DNA of 64,000 nucleotides from G963666895 sp963666895 (GCA_963666895.2 CAXXNS010000002.1:62001-126000); one strand, 5' to 3'; counted from the stretch's first letter, positions 25,238-34,223 are shown. Notes: a model not told the origin generated them from the letters alone. Program-made: numbers and translations.

Positions 25238-27454
25238 ATGGCCAAGGCGCCAGCGGCCCGGAAACGCACCACGAGATCAACCGGCCAGCCCCGGCGAATC
25301 GGTCCGGAACTGGCCGGTCTCCTGTTTCTGTTCCTGGCCGCCTTTCTGTTCGTGGCCGTGTTCACCTTTGACATCGGCGATCCGACCTTCAACCAATCCG
25401 TGAGCGCGGCCAAGGTGCACAACCTGGCCGGGTCCGTTGGCTCCCACGCGGCCGGATTCCTGGTGGAATTGTTCGGGGCCGCGGCCTATGCCTGGCCCTT
25501 TTTCCTGCTCTACCTGGCCCTGTCCCGATTCATCTCGGCCCTGCGCGTCAACTTCTGGCGCTGGCTGGGGCTCATCGTCTGCTTTGTCTGCATCACGGCC
25601 TGGCTCCAGCATCCCTGGCTGGCCCCGGAGCCGGAAAACGCCTACGGGCTCCTGGGCGGGGGCGTCACGGGCCGCTGGCTCAACAGTTTGGTATTGCCCT
25701 ATCTGCGGCCCGTGGGCAGCATCCTGCTGTGGGTCTTCCTGAGCCTGGCCGGAATTCAGGTGCTGTTCCGGCCTTCCTGGACCGGCATGGGCAGGCGGCT
25801 GCGCTCGTTCGCTCGGGACCAGTGGGCCAAGCATCAGGAACGCAAGGACCGCCGGGCCCGGCTGGCCGCGGCCAGGCGCATGCGCGAGCCCGAGATCACC
25901 CGGCCGGTCCAGCCCGAGCAGAAGGATTCCAAGCCCGCGAAAAAAAAGATCAAGCCGGTCAAGAAAGCCGTGGCCAAGCCGACTCCGGCTCCGGCCGCCA
26001 AGGTCGACTCCTCGGCCATGGAGCTGCCGCCCTTGGACCTGCTGGCCCTGCCGCCCGAGAACCAGGCGGCCCTGTCCGTGAGCCAGAAGGAACTTCAGCA
26101 GCAGGCCCAGGCCCTGACCTCCTGCCTGGCCGAGTTCGGCGTGGCCGGGGAGATCACCCGGGTGGTGCCCGGGCCCGTGGTCACCCAGTTCGAGTTCAAG
26201 CCCGCGCCCGGGGTCAAGGTGTCGCGCATCGCGGCCCTGTCCGACGACATTGCCCTGGCCCTGCGCGCCCTGGCCGTGCGCGTGGAAGCGCCCATCCCGG
26301 GCAAGGACACCGTGGGCGTTGAAATTCCCAGCAAAGAGCGCAAGACGGTCTTTCTCAGGGAAGTCCTTAGCCATGAATCTTTTCAGGACGCCGCCTCGCC
26401 CCTGACCCTGGCCCTGGGCAAGGACATCCAGGGGCGGCCGCGCACCGCCGACCTGGCCCGCATGCCCCATTTGCTGGTAGCCGGGGCCACGGGCAAGGGC
26501 AAATCCGTGTTCATCAACACGGTATTGCTTTCGTTCCTGTACAAGGCTCCGCCCGAGGATTTGCGGCTGCTGCTCATCGACCCCAAACGCATCGAGCTGT
26601 CCGCGTACGCCGACCTGCCGCACCTGGTGCATCCCGTGGTCACGGACATGTCCCTGGCCCGCAGCGCCCTGGACTGGGCCGTGGCCGAGATGGACCGCCG
26701 CTACCAGGCCATGGCCGAGATGGGGGTCAAGAACATCGAGGCCTACAACCTCAAGGTGGACAACCTGGGACCCAACCCGCCCGAGGAGTTGGCCGGGCAC
26801 GAGAAATTGCCTTATCTGGTACTGGTCATTGACGAACTTGCCGACCTGATGATGACCGCGGCCAAGGAGGTGGAGGGCAGCGTGGTCCGCCTGGCCCAGT
26901 TGGCCCGGGCCGCGGGCATCCATATGGTCCTGGCCACCCAGCGGCCCAGCGTGGACGTGGTCACCGGGCTCATCAAGGCCAACTTCCCCACGCGCATCGC
27001 GTTCGAGACCACGTCGCGCCACGACTCCCGCACCATTCTGGACACGGTGGGCGCGGAAAAGCTCCTGGGCGACGGCGACATGCTGCACAAGCCCGGCGGA
27101 GGCCGTGTGGAGCGGCTGCACGGGGCGTTCGTGCGCGACCGGGAGATCGCGGCCGTGACCAAGTTCTGGAAGGCCAAGCGTCCGGCCGAGTTCGCCGTGG
27201 ACTTCGAGGAGTGGGCCCGGGAGGATGAGAACGGCGTGGACGGCGGCGCGCCGGGCGAGATGAACAACGACCCCATGTACCGCGAGGCCGTGGAGTTCGT
27301 GCTCACCCAGGGCAAGGCCTCCATCTCCCTGATCCAGCGGCGGTTCCGCATCGGGTTCAACCGGGCGGCCCGGTACATAGAGCAGATGGAAACCGACGGC
27401 ATGCTCGGCCCCCAGGAGGGGAGCAAGCCCCGCAAGGTCATCGCGCCCAAGTAA
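25238..27454 (+). CDS. ftsK: DNA translocase FtsK/SpoIIIE
   Basis: 738 residues, beginning 8 bases after efp. Four membrane segments lie within about the first 175 residues, then a basic Pro/Lys linker (to about 250). The motor has Walker A GATGKGKS near residue 415, LLLIDPKRIELSAY, Walker B VLVIDELADLMM and a RecA-like core. The C-terminal winged-helix gamma domain (RRFRIGFNRAARYIEQMETDG) reads KOPS-type sites. It couples chromosome segregation to division and activates XerCD; a XerD-type gene is at 57906. Confidence 0.97.
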   Translation: MAKAPAARKRTTRSTGQPRRIGPELAGLLFLFLAAFLFVAVFTFDIGDPTFNQSVSAAKVHNLAGSVGSHAAGFLVELFGAAAYAWPFFLLYLALSRFISALRVNFWRWLGLIVCFVCITAWLQHPWLAPEPENAYGLLGGGVTGRWLNSLVLPYLRPVGSILLWVFLSLAGIQVLFRPSWTGMGRRLRSFARDQWAKHQERKDRRARLAAARRMREPEITRPVQPEQKDSKPAKKKIKPVKKAVAKPTPAPAAKVDSSAMELPPLDLLALPPENQAALSVSQKELQQQAQALTSCLAEFGVAGEITRVVPGPVVTQFEFKPAPGVKVSRIAALSDDIALALRALAVRVEAPIPGKDTVGVEIPSKERKTVFLREVLSHESFQDAASPLTLALGKDIQGRPRTADLARMPHLLVAGATGKGKSVFINTVLLSFLYKAPPEDLRLLLIDPKRIELSAYADLPHLVHPVVTDMSLARSALDWAVAEMDRRYQAMAEMGVKNIEAYNLKVDNLGPNPPEELAGHEKLPYLVLVIDELADLMMTAAKEVEGSVVRLAQLARAAGIHMVLATQRPSVDVVTGLIKANFPTRIAFETTSRHDSRTILDTVGAEKLLGDGDMLHKPGGGRVERLHGAFVRDREIAAVTKFWKAKRPAEFAVDFEEWAREDENGVDGGAPGEMNNDPMYREAVEFVLTQGKASISLIQRRFRIGFNRAARYIEQMETDGMLGPQEGSKPRKVIAPK

Positions 27455-27595
27455 CCGGGCATTCCTTGCGCACCCGGCCTGCGCATCCTGCGCGCCCGCC
27501 AGGCCGCGGATTTCAAAAATCCAATCATTTCAAAGTGTGGTCACCCGGCACGCTTCTTGGTATAGAAGCTGTGACCAGCAAAAAAGGAGTATTCC

Positions 27596-28303
27596 ATGCC
27601 ATCCATATTTCGTTTCCTCTCGCTGACCTTGGCCCTGTGCCTGGCCCTATGCCTGGCCCTATGCCTGGTTGGGGCCCCGGCTCTGGCCCAGGACGACGTG
27701 GCCGACCGCATCCAGCAGCGCTACGAGTCGGTGAACTCGTTCGAGGCCGAGTTCGAGCAGGTCCAGACCAGGGCGGCCATCGGCATCTCCTCGGAGTTCG
27801 CGGGCCGCATCTGGTACAAGCGGCCCTCCATGGTCCGCTGGGAGACGCAAAAACCCGAGGACGCCATGGAAACCATCGTCATCGGACCGGACAAGGTCTG
27901 GGACTATTTGGCCGAGCTGAACACGGTCCAGATCACCCGGGCCGAGGACCTGATGCGCTCCAAGACCCTGCTGCGGTTCATCTCCGGGGACGCCAATCTT
28001 TCCGAGGACTTCCGCGTGGAGGAGGCCTGGGACGGTGACGAGAACCTCAAGGACCAGTGGGCGGGCTCCAACCTGCTCATCTTCCGGCTGGTGCCGCACG
28101 AGCCCGAGGCGGGCATGATGCTGGCCTACATCGGCGTGGACCCGGACACCTACCTGCTGCGCAGGATCATGGTGGTGGACTACCAGGGCAATGCCAACGA
28201 GCTGAATATGATCGCCATTGACGTGGACACGGACGTGCCGGACGAGATGTTCACCTTCGAGGCTCCCGAAGGCGCGGAAGTTCAGGACCTGACGGCTCAG
28301 TAG
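27596..28303 (+). CDS. lolA: Outer-membrane lipoprotein carrier protein LolA
   Basis: 235 residues. The signal peptide contains three copies of Leu-Ala-Leu-Cys from a 12-base tandem repeat (27631-27666), ending near APALA. The mature chain shows the LolA pattern: QQRYESVNSFEAEFEQ, FAGRIWYKRPSMVRWE, and the C-terminal MFTFEAPEGAEV. It carries lipoproteins across the periplasm. AAAGGAG precedes the ATG. It overlaps the convergent pseudouridine synthase by 7 bases. Confidence 0.93.
   Translation: MPSIFRFLSLTLALCLALCLALCLVGAPALAQDDVADRIQQRYESVNSFEAEFEQVQTRAAIGISSEFAGRIWYKRPSMVRWETQKPEDAMETIVIGPDKVWDYLAELNTVQITRAEDLMRSKTLLRFISGDANLSEDFRVEEAWDGDENLKDQWAGSNLLIFRLVPHEPEAGMMLAYIGVDPDTYLLRRIMVVDYQGNANELNMIAIDVDTDVPDEMFTFEAPEGAEVQDLTAQ
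27631..27666. repeat. 12-bp tandem repeat inside the lolA signal peptide
   Basis: Three consecutive units of GGCCCTRTGCCT (27631-27642, 27643-27654, 27655-27666). The last two are identical and the first differs by one base. Slippage would change the hydrophobic core by four residues without a frameshift. Confidence 0.85.
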
Positions 28304-29058
28304 GGCTGCAAGCCGACAGCCTTTCGCAGGGCTGTGACCTCTTTTTCGCTCAGAATCCTGTACTGGCCGGGCATGAGCCTGCCCAGGGACACCGGGCCTT
28401 GGCCCACGCGCTTGATCTTGAGCACGGTCAGGCCCAAATCCCTGCACATGCGCCGTATCTGGCGGTTCACGCCCTGGACCAGGGTCAGGGTCAGGACTTG
28501 GCGTCCCGAGCTGGCCGGGCCGGACTCCACCTGCACCGGGGCCAGTTTTTCGCCCTCGGCCAGGGTCATGCCGGAGCGCATGGCTTGCAGGGCCTTGGGG
28601 GAGGGCACGGGCCGCACCGACACCTCGTACACCTTGTCCAGGTGGTGGCTGGGATGGGTCAGGCGGTGGCAGAGGTCGCCGTCCGTGGTCATGAGCAGCA
28701 ACCCCTCGGAAAAATAGTCCAATCTTCCAACGGGCACGGGCCTGCGCGCGGCCAGCTCCCTGGGCAGCAGGGAGAGCACGGTGGGCCGTCCCTGGGGGTC
28801 GTCCAGGGTGGTCACCACCTGCACGGGCTTGTGCAGGGCCAGGACCAGGGGCGGGTCAGCTGCAAGCGAGATCGGGCGGCCGTCCACGGCCACCTGGTCC
28901 TGTCCCGGGACCACCTTGGCTCCGGGCTGGTCAACCTTTTGGCCGTTGATGGTCACCCGGCCGGACTGGACCAAATCGTCCGCGCCGCGTCTGGATGCCA
29001 CCCCGCACTGGGCCAGGTACTTGTTGATGCGCACGGGTTCGTGAATATCCATATCCAT
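28297..29058 (-). CDS. rluB: rRNA large-subunit pseudouridine synthase, RluB/RsuA family
   Basis: 253 residues. An S4 RNA-binding domain (RINKYLAQCGVASRRGADDLVQSGRVTING) is followed by the catalytic domain with GRLDYFSEGLLLMTTDG, whose Asp is the nucleophile, and RQIRRMCRDLGLTVLKIKRVGQGP. The length and motifs fit RluB (23S) better than RsuA, but the exact target is inferred. Confidence 0.9.
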   Translation of the reverse strand: MDMDIHEPVRINKYLAQCGVASRRGADDLVQSGRVTINGQKVDQPGAKVVPGQDQVAVDGRPISLAADPPLVLALHKPVQVVTTLDDPQGRPTVLSLLPRELAARRPVPVGRLDYFSEGLLLMTTDGDLCHRLTHPSHHLDKVYEVSVRPVPSPKALQAMRSGMTLAEGEKLAPVQVESGPASSGRQVLTLTLVQGVNRQIRRMCRDLGLTVLKIKRVGQGPVSLGRLMPGQYRILSEKEVTALRKAVGLQPY

Positions 29059-29163
29059 CCGTTATGATTAGAGATCGTCTATTCTCTAGATTTTCTCTAA
29101 TTCTTAAAGCATGAGGTGAGGATTGGTATATTTTTATGTGTGATTACAAATGGATATTGAAAA

Positions 29164-29778
29164 TTACAACTGAATGACCTTGTCGGCCAGCTGCAGGCTG
29201 GTGACCACGTCCAACATGTTGGTGGTCTGGCCGATCTCCTTGCTTTCCAGCAGTCCGAAGTGGTCCAGGCAGGTGCCGCAGACCAGGATGTCCACGCCCT
29301 GTCCGGCCAGGGCCTGCAGGGCGGGCAGGTCCGCGTGGCCCTGGCAGGCCAGGCGCACCGCGGAATTGACCAGCACCAGCCGCCACAGGCTGCCGCCCAG
29401 TTCGGGCAGGGTGGCCAGGAAGTTGTGCATGAGCTTGGTTCCCAGCTCGTCGTCGCCCCGGCCCATGCGGTCGCAGGTCAGGAAGGCCACGATTTTATAC
29501 TGGCCTTTGCCTGTTTTTTCAGCCGGTTTCGGCTGCTCGTCCGCCTGTTTTGGGGCTGTTCCCTGGGCCGTGGCCGTAAGCCGCCAATGGGGGCCGTCCT
29601 GCGCGGCCTCCACGCTGTATCCCTGGGTGCCCAGGAAGCGGGTCACGTTGTCCCTGGCCGCGGCGTTGTCCACCACCACCACCAGCCGTTCAGGGGATTC
29701 GTTCTCTACGCAGCGCTTGCACTTGAGCACGGGCTGGGGGCAGGGCATGTTGGTGCAGTCCAGTTCCTTGTCGGGCAT
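29164..29778 (-). CDS. yedF: Selenium metabolism protein YedF (TusA-DsrE-like fusion)
   Basis: 204 residues from MPDKELDCTNMPCPQPV, preceded by GGAGG. Residues 1-75 are a TusA-like domain with the CPQP motif. After a polar linker (QADEQPKPAEKTGKG), residues 95-204 are a DsrE-like domain with ILVCGTCLDHFGLL. This two-domain order matches YedF of selenoprotein-making bacteria. A role in delivering or trafficking selenium or sulfur is family knowledge. The open frame continues upstream but without a ribosome site. Confidence 0.9.
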   Translation of the reverse strand: MPDKELDCTNMPCPQPVLKCKRCVENESPERLVVVVDNAAARDNVTRFLGTQGYSVEAAQDGPHWRLTATAQGTAPKQADEQPKPAEKTGKGQYKIVAFLTCDRMGRGDDELGTKLMHNFLATLPELGGSLWRLVLVNSAVRLACQGHADLPALQALAGQGVDILVCGTCLDHFGLLESKEIGQTTNMLDVVTSLQLADKVIQL

Positions 29779-29884
29779 GGCGTTCCTCCGAAGCGGAACA
29801 GACCACACACGCCAAGGCCGGTCAAGCAGCCGGTCAGTTGGACCGATCCTTGCCATGCGCATCCGCAGGCTGTAGAGGAGCCCC

Positions 29885-30520
29885 ATGGACCCGGTTCGCC
29901 TGACTCCTCTGTTCACCTGGCTCTACAAGCGCTGGACCGGCTCGCTGCGCTACCGGCACGAGGGCCCCTGGTGGGAGCACATGGAGGAGCGCCTCGCTCG
30001 CGGCGAGCCCGCGCTCCTGGCCCTGTGGCACCACGACCTGTTCTCCCTGGCCGGGTGGGGCAGGACCAGGCCGGACGCACGCTACGTTAGCATCATCAGC
30101 CAGAGCAAGGACGGCGAGCTCATCGCCCGCATCGTGGAGGGTTGCGGCCACGCCACGGCCCGCGGGTCCAGCACCCGTGGCGGGCTCAAGGCCCTGCTTA
30201 CGGCCAAGCGGATCATGGAAAAGGAGAGCCGGGCCTGCGTGTTCACCGTGGACGGTCCCAAGGGGCCGCGCCACCAGGTCAAGGACGGCGTTCTGTTCCT
30301 GGCCCACCGGGCCAAGGCTCCTATTTATCCGGTGCGCGCCTTTCCCCGGCGCAAAAAAGTGTTCGACCGCGCCTGGGACCGGTTCGAGCTGCCCATGCCC
30401 TTTACCCGCTGCGTCGTGCGCACGGGCGAGCCCCTGTTCATCCAGGCCGAGGAACTGACCCCCGAAGTTTTGGAAAAAGAGCGCAAACGCCTTGAAAAAG
30501 CCTTTGAAATCCTAGGCTAG
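29885..30520 (+). CDS. DUF374 lysophospholipid-acyltransferase-family protein
   Basis: 211 residues, with AGAGGAG before the ATG. It contains the acyltransferase-like H-x4-D-type block ALWHHDLFSLAG near residue 47, then SIISQSKDGELIARI, GSSTRGGLKALL and FTVDGPKGPRHQVKDGV. This is the DUF374 pattern of lipid-A/LPLAT-related enzymes. It probably acylates a lipid at the inner membrane. The precise substrate is unknown. It ends just before the second 126-bp repeat. Confidence 0.88.
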   Translation: MDPVRLTPLFTWLYKRWTGSLRYRHEGPWWEHMEERLARGEPALLALWHHDLFSLAGWGRTRPDARYVSIISQSKDGELIARIVEGCGHATARGSSTRGGLKALLTAKRIMEKESRACVFTVDGPKGPRHQVKDGVLFLAHRAKAPIYPVRAFPRRKKVFDRAWDRFELPMPFTRCVVRTGEPLFIQAEELTPEVLEKERKRLEKAFEILG

Positions 30521-30544
30521 CAGGCCATTGAAAAAGCCAAAAAT

Positions 30545-30670
30545 GTAGGCTGTTCAAAAATGGTGAGATGCAAGGCGCGAGAAAAGTTCAAGGCCGACGC
30601 GTACATTGCGTATGCGAGGATTTGAGCTTTTTGAAGCAACGCAGCAGATTGCCGTTTTTCAACAGCCTAC
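30545..30670. repeat. 126-bp inverted-repeat element, copy 2
   Basis: Bounded by GTAGGCTGTT (30545-30554) and AACAGCCTAC (30661-30670), a perfect inverted repeat. Much of the interior matches copy 1 (15979-16104), including the blocks GGCGCGAGAAA and CGACGCGTAC and the motif GCGAGGATTTGA. Differences in the central stem largely keep it paired. The right end supplies the TAG stop of gcvT at the same offset as copy 1 does for its neighbour. Confidence 0.8.
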
Positions 30671-31752
30671 AAGGCCATTCTGGCCGTTCCCTGCTCGTAA
30701 AACGGCGGCCTGAAGCGCAAGGCCGGAATCTCGGCCCGCTTGGCCTGGATCACGAATTCCATTTCCTCGGCATGGAGGGCATCCACCCAGGCCAGGGCCA
30801 CGCAATGGCCCAGGCTGGGCGCAAAGGAGCCGCTGGTCACCAGGCCCACGGTCTCGCCGCCCACCAGCACCGGGTCGTTGTGCCGGGGGCTGCGCCGTCC
30901 CTCCACGGTCAGGCCGATGAGCCGCTGGCGCACGTCCATGGAGGCTTCCTTGCCAACGAACCGCCTGTCCTTTTTGGCGAAAAATCCGTATCCGGCCTCA
31001 ATGGGAGAGTGGTCCTCGTCCAGGTCCTGTCCGTACAGGGGCAGGCCCACCTCCAACCGCAGGGTGTCCCGGGCGCCCAGTCCGGCCGGGGCCACGTCCT
31101 CCTGCTTGAGCAGGGAGTCCCACAAATCCACGGTGAGCGTGGCGGGCAAATAGATCTCGTACCCCAACTCGCCGGTGTACCCGGTGCGGCTGACCAGGAC
31201 CTCCACGTTGTTCCAGGACGCGGGCCGGAAACAGAAGTAGTTGAGATCGCGCCAGGTTCCGCCCATGACCGCCTCCAGGACATCCAAAGAGGCCGGGCCC
31301 TGCAGGTCCACCTTGCCCGTGCCGTCGGACACGTCGTCCAGGCGCACACCCTGGGGCAGGCGTTCTTCGAGCCAGGAGCGGTCCACCTCGCGCCGGGCGC
31401 CGTTGACCACCAGCATGAAGCCGTCGTCGCCCAGCTTGTAGACGATCAGGTCGTCGATGATGCCGCCCTTGTCGTTGAGCAGGAACCCGTACCGGCAACG
31501 GCCCACGGGCAGGCCGAGCACGTCGTGGGTCACCAGGCCGTCCAGGGCCTTGGCGCTGCCTTGGCCGGTGATCATGAACTCGCCCATGTGGCAGATGTCG
31601 AAAATGGAAGCCTTGGTGCGGGTATGGGTGTGCTCGGCAAGGATTCCGGAGGGATATTGGACCGGCATGTCGTACCCCGCGAACGGGGCCATCTTGGCGC
31701 CCAGTTCCTTGTGCCGCTCGGTCAGCGGGGTGGTCAGCAGGCTGGTGTTCAC
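30667..31752 (-). CDS. gcvT: Glycine cleavage system T protein (aminomethyltransferase)
   Basis: 361 residues. Motifs include MAPFAGYDMPVQYPSGILAEH, the folate-binding Asp region CRYGFLLNDKGGIIDDLIVYK, SRTGYTGELGYEIYLP, and AGLGARDTLRLEVGLPLYGQDLDE. It transfers the glycine methylene group to tetrahydrofolate. No gcvH or gcvP is adjacent and no glycine riboswitch is apparent in the upstream gap. The stop codon lies in the 126-bp repeat. Confidence 0.96.
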   Translation of the reverse strand: MNTSLLTTPLTERHKELGAKMAPFAGYDMPVQYPSGILAEHTHTRTKASIFDICHMGEFMITGQGSAKALDGLVTHDVLGLPVGRCRYGFLLNDKGGIIDDLIVYKLGDDGFMLVVNGARREVDRSWLEERLPQGVRLDDVSDGTGKVDLQGPASLDVLEAVMGGTWRDLNYFCFRPASWNNVEVLVSRTGYTGELGYEIYLPATLTVDLWDSLLKQEDVAPAGLGARDTLRLEVGLPLYGQDLDEDHSPIEAGYGFFAKKDRRFVGKEASMDVRQRLIGLTVEGRRSPRHNDPVLVGGETVGLVTSGSFAPSLGHCVALAWVDALHAEEMEFVIQAKRAEIPALRFRPPFYEQGTARMAL

Positions 31753-31965
31753 TGTCGGCTCCTGGCAGGTTCTGATTTCGGTTTGTCGGACGGATGCGTC
31801 ACTTTAATGGTCCTACATCGATTGGCTTGAAATTACAACATAATAAATGCTAAGTTTGCATATTTCAACACCCGATCCGCGTTGACATCGGTCCTGTTTT
31901 AAACGTAGCAAAGAAAAAACTTTCAGTGAATTCCGATCCATTCCCAAAGGCAGGGAGAAGACCCG

Positions 31966-32175
31966 ATGCAGAAGAAGGACCAATGCCCGCGGGCCAAAAT
32001 CAACGCCAGCCACTGTACCTGCACCTACTCCTGCGACAAGCACGCCCTGTGTTGCGAATGTCTGCATTACCATCGCCAGCGGGACGAACTTCCGGCCTGC
32101 TATTTCACCAAGGAAGAAGAGCGTACGTACAACCGCAGCATCGCCTTCTTTGTCCAACGCCGCTACGGCAAGTGA
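31966..32175 (+). CDS. Small cysteine-rich cytosolic protein (DUF6485-like)
   Basis: 69 residues with seven cysteines: CPRAK, CTCTYSC, CCECLHYH, and PACYF, ending YNRSIAFFVQRRYGK. This pattern matches a short conserved family of anaerobes (DUF6485), probably metal-binding. A TTGACA hexamer at 31882-31887 could be its -35 box. Function unknown. Confidence 0.8.
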   Translation: MQKKDQCPRAKINASHCTCTYSCDKHALCCECLHYHRQRDELPACYFTKEEERTYNRSIAFFVQRRYGK

Positions 32176-32290
32176 CGGACCCGGCCGGGCCGCGTCCATA
32201 CGGGCGCTTCTGATCACGTTTTCGTTCCTGTTTCCGTTGTTCCACAACATCCCATGGTGCGCTATGCACCTCTGAATCCACGAGGATGAC

Positions 32291-33106
32291 ATGACTTGGA
32301 ATCCATCCGTCACCGCCGGGCTCCTGGCCGACACCGTCGGGGTGGTGCGCAACGCCGGTCGGATCGTGGCCGCCAACATCGACCTGGACAAAAAGGTCCG
32401 ACGCAAGGGGCGCATCGACCTGGTCACGGAGATCGACGTCAAGAGCGAGGAATATCTCAAGGAACACCTGTCCCGCCTGGTTCCCAAGGCCGGGTTCCTG
32501 GCCGAGGAGAGCTCCGAGGACCAGAGCCCCAAAGGCGATCCCCAGGACCTGGTCTGGATCATCGATCCCGTAGACGGCACCACCAACTATGCCCACGGCC
32601 TGCCGTCCGTGGCCGTGTCCGTGGCCTTGTGGGACCAGGGGCGTCCCGTGCTGGGCGTGGTGGACCTGCCCGTGCTGGGCGAGGTGTTCGCGGCCCATGC
32701 CGGGGGCGGTGCCTTTCGCAACGGCGATCCCATCCGGGTGACCAAGACCAAGGATCTGGAGCTCAGCCTGCTGGGCACGGGCTTCCCCTATGCCATCGAG
32801 GAGTACCTTCCCGAGATATTGGGTAATTTCGAGTCGCTGCTGCCCAAGGTGCGGGGCATCCGTCGTTCGGGCGCGGCCGCCCTGGACCTGGCCTACGTGG
32901 CCTGCGGCCGATTCGACGGGTTCTACGAGAGCGGGCTCAAGCCCTGGGACACCGCGGCCGGAATGCTCCTGGTCACCGAGGCGGGCGGCCGGGTGAGCCG
33001 GTACGATGCGGACCAGGAGTACGTGCTGGGCGAACAGAGCATCCTGGCCTCCAACGGCCTGATCCACCAGGCCCTGTCTGGCCTGTTGCAGGAAAAGGGC
33101 GCCTGA
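32291..33106 (+). CDS. Inositol monophosphatase family protein
   Basis: 271 residues. The metal-binding motifs of the family are intact: AEESSED near residue 70, WIIDPVDGTTNYAHG near residue 89, and GLKPWDTAAGMLLVTEAGG near residue 215. It hydrolyses a phosphomonoester such as inositol 1-phosphate or a related sugar phosphate. SuhB-like proteins can also have RNA-polymerase roles. A start with GAGG precedes the ATG. It converges on the Nudix gene with one base between. Confidence 0.92.
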   Translation: MTWNPSVTAGLLADTVGVVRNAGRIVAANIDLDKKVRRKGRIDLVTEIDVKSEEYLKEHLSRLVPKAGFLAEESSEDQSPKGDPQDLVWIIDPVDGTTNYAHGLPSVAVSVALWDQGRPVLGVVDLPVLGEVFAAHAGGGAFRNGDPIRVTKTKDLELSLLGTGFPYAIEEYLPEILGNFESLLPKVRGIRRSGAAALDLAYVACGRFDGFYESGLKPWDTAAGMLLVTEAGGRVSRYDADQEYVLGEQSILASNGLIHQALSGLLQEKGA

Positions 33107-33107
33107 A

Positions 33108-33668
33108 TCAGGCGTGGTCCCAGGTGGGGAAGGGCAGGCCCAGGTCCACCAGATGCAGCAGGCCCGGGGTCATGAGCTCCCGGAACTCGCGCACCAGGCA
33201 GGTCAGTTCGTCTCCCCCGTAGTAGTAGCCTTCCTCCACCTCGTCCGGCTTGGGCTTGGGCGTCTGCGGGACGCGGCCCGTGGAAAAGACCGAGGTCCAG
33301 CCCGTGCCGGCCTCGGGTCCGGGCGGGATGTCGCGGATCAGGCGGAGCCGCTCCAGGTGCAGGCCCAGCTCCTCCTTCAGGGCGCGGATGGCCGCGTCCA
33401 GGGTGGCCTCCCCGGACAACACGTGCACCCGGGCGGACACGTCCCAGCGGCCCGGATAGATGCGCTTGCTCCGGCTGCGTTTTTGGAGGTATAATTTGTT
33501 GTCCTGGTTGAACAACAGCACCAGGGCGGTGCGGTGGGCCAGCCGCTGGCGATGGACCTCGCCCAGGGGCAGGCTGGCCAGGGGCCGGTTGTTCCGGTCC
33601 ATGACCTCCACCAGGCTCTGCTCCTTGGTCTCGGAGGGGCTCTGTTGACGGGAAAACAGGGTCTTCAT
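33108..33668 (-). CDS. Nudix hydrolase with altered Nudix box
   Basis: 186 residues from MKTLFSRQQS. The core resembles YfcD/isopentenyl-isomerase-type Nudix proteins (TALVLLFNQDNKLYLQKRS ... YPGRWDVSARVHVLSGE). The box reads E-x7-R-A-L-K-E-E-L-G-L: the leading Gly and the first Glu of REUxEE are replaced by Val and Ala, while the EE pair is kept. Activity may be altered. Substrate unknown. Confidence 0.85.
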   Translation of the reverse strand: MKTLFSRQQSPSETKEQSLVEVMDRNNRPLASLPLGEVHRQRLAHRTALVLLFNQDNKLYLQKRSRSKRIYPGRWDVSARVHVLSGEATLDAAIRALKEELGLHLERLRLIRDIPPGPEAGTGWTSVFSTGRVPQTPKPKPDEVEEGYYYGGDELTCLVREFRELMTPGLLHLVDLGLPFPTWDHA

Positions 33669-33722
33669 CGGCGCTCCGTCACAGCCTATAGCCCGACCGG
33701 CCGCAAGAATCCAGAGGCACGC

Positions 33723-34178
33723 TTGGACAGACAGACATTCACCCCCAACATTCGGCGTTTGGGCAAAGGCGACGTGGACGAGGTCCTGCGCCTGGAGGGA
33801 ATGTGCTTCGCCTACCGCTGGAACAGGGACCAGTTCCTGCGCGGCCTGGACGCCGGGGCCTTCCACGTCCTGGGGATGGAGCAGGGGGGCGAGCTGATCG
33901 CCTACCTGGCCTACAGCGTGGTGGCCAGGGAAATGGAGATTCTCAACCTGGCCGTGACCCCGGACCAGCGGCGTCAGGGGCTGGCCTCGCTCCTTTTGGC
34001 CGCCATGCTGGAGGATTGCCTGCGGCGCAAGGTCGGGCATGGGTTCCTGGAGGTCAGAAAATCCAACCAGGCGGCCATTGACCTGTATGGTAAATTCGGG
34101 TTTAAAAAGGTGGGTGAACGTAAAAAATACTATCCGGACACCGGGGAAGACGCCCTGGTATTGCGGATAGACCTGTAA
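33723..34178 (+). CDS. rimI: Ribosomal-protein-alanine N-acetyltransferase (RimI-like GNAT)
   Basis: 151 residues from a TTG start preceded by AGAGG. No ATG lies in this frame before the conserved core. Motifs are EGMCFAYRWNRDQF, LNLAVTPDQRRQGLASLLL (acetyl-CoA loop RRQGLA) and EVRKSNQAAIDLYGKFGFKKVGERKKYY, the classic RimI ending. RimI acetylates the N-terminus of S18, though orthologues may be broader. It is followed by pgk. Confidence 0.88.
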   Translation: MDRQTFTPNIRRLGKGDVDEVLRLEGMCFAYRWNRDQFLRGLDAGAFHVLGMEQGGELIAYLAYSVVAREMEILNLAVTPDQRRQGLASLLLAAMLEDCLRRKVGHGFLEVRKSNQAAIDLYGKFGFKKVGERKKYYPDTGEDALVLRIDL

Positions 34179-34223
34179 ACCAGGGCCGGCTCCGCGGGGG
34201 TGAGCCGCCGCAAGGGGGAGGGT

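Noticed and set aside
27540..27580. Possible sigma-54 promoter (GGCACG ... TTGGTA) before lolA.
   Set aside because: The -12 element lacks the essential GC (TTGG instead of TTGC), so the match is too weak.
31753..31965. Glycine riboswitch upstream of gcvT.
   Set aside because: No glycine aptamer core or tandem arrangement can be recognised in this AT-rich gap.
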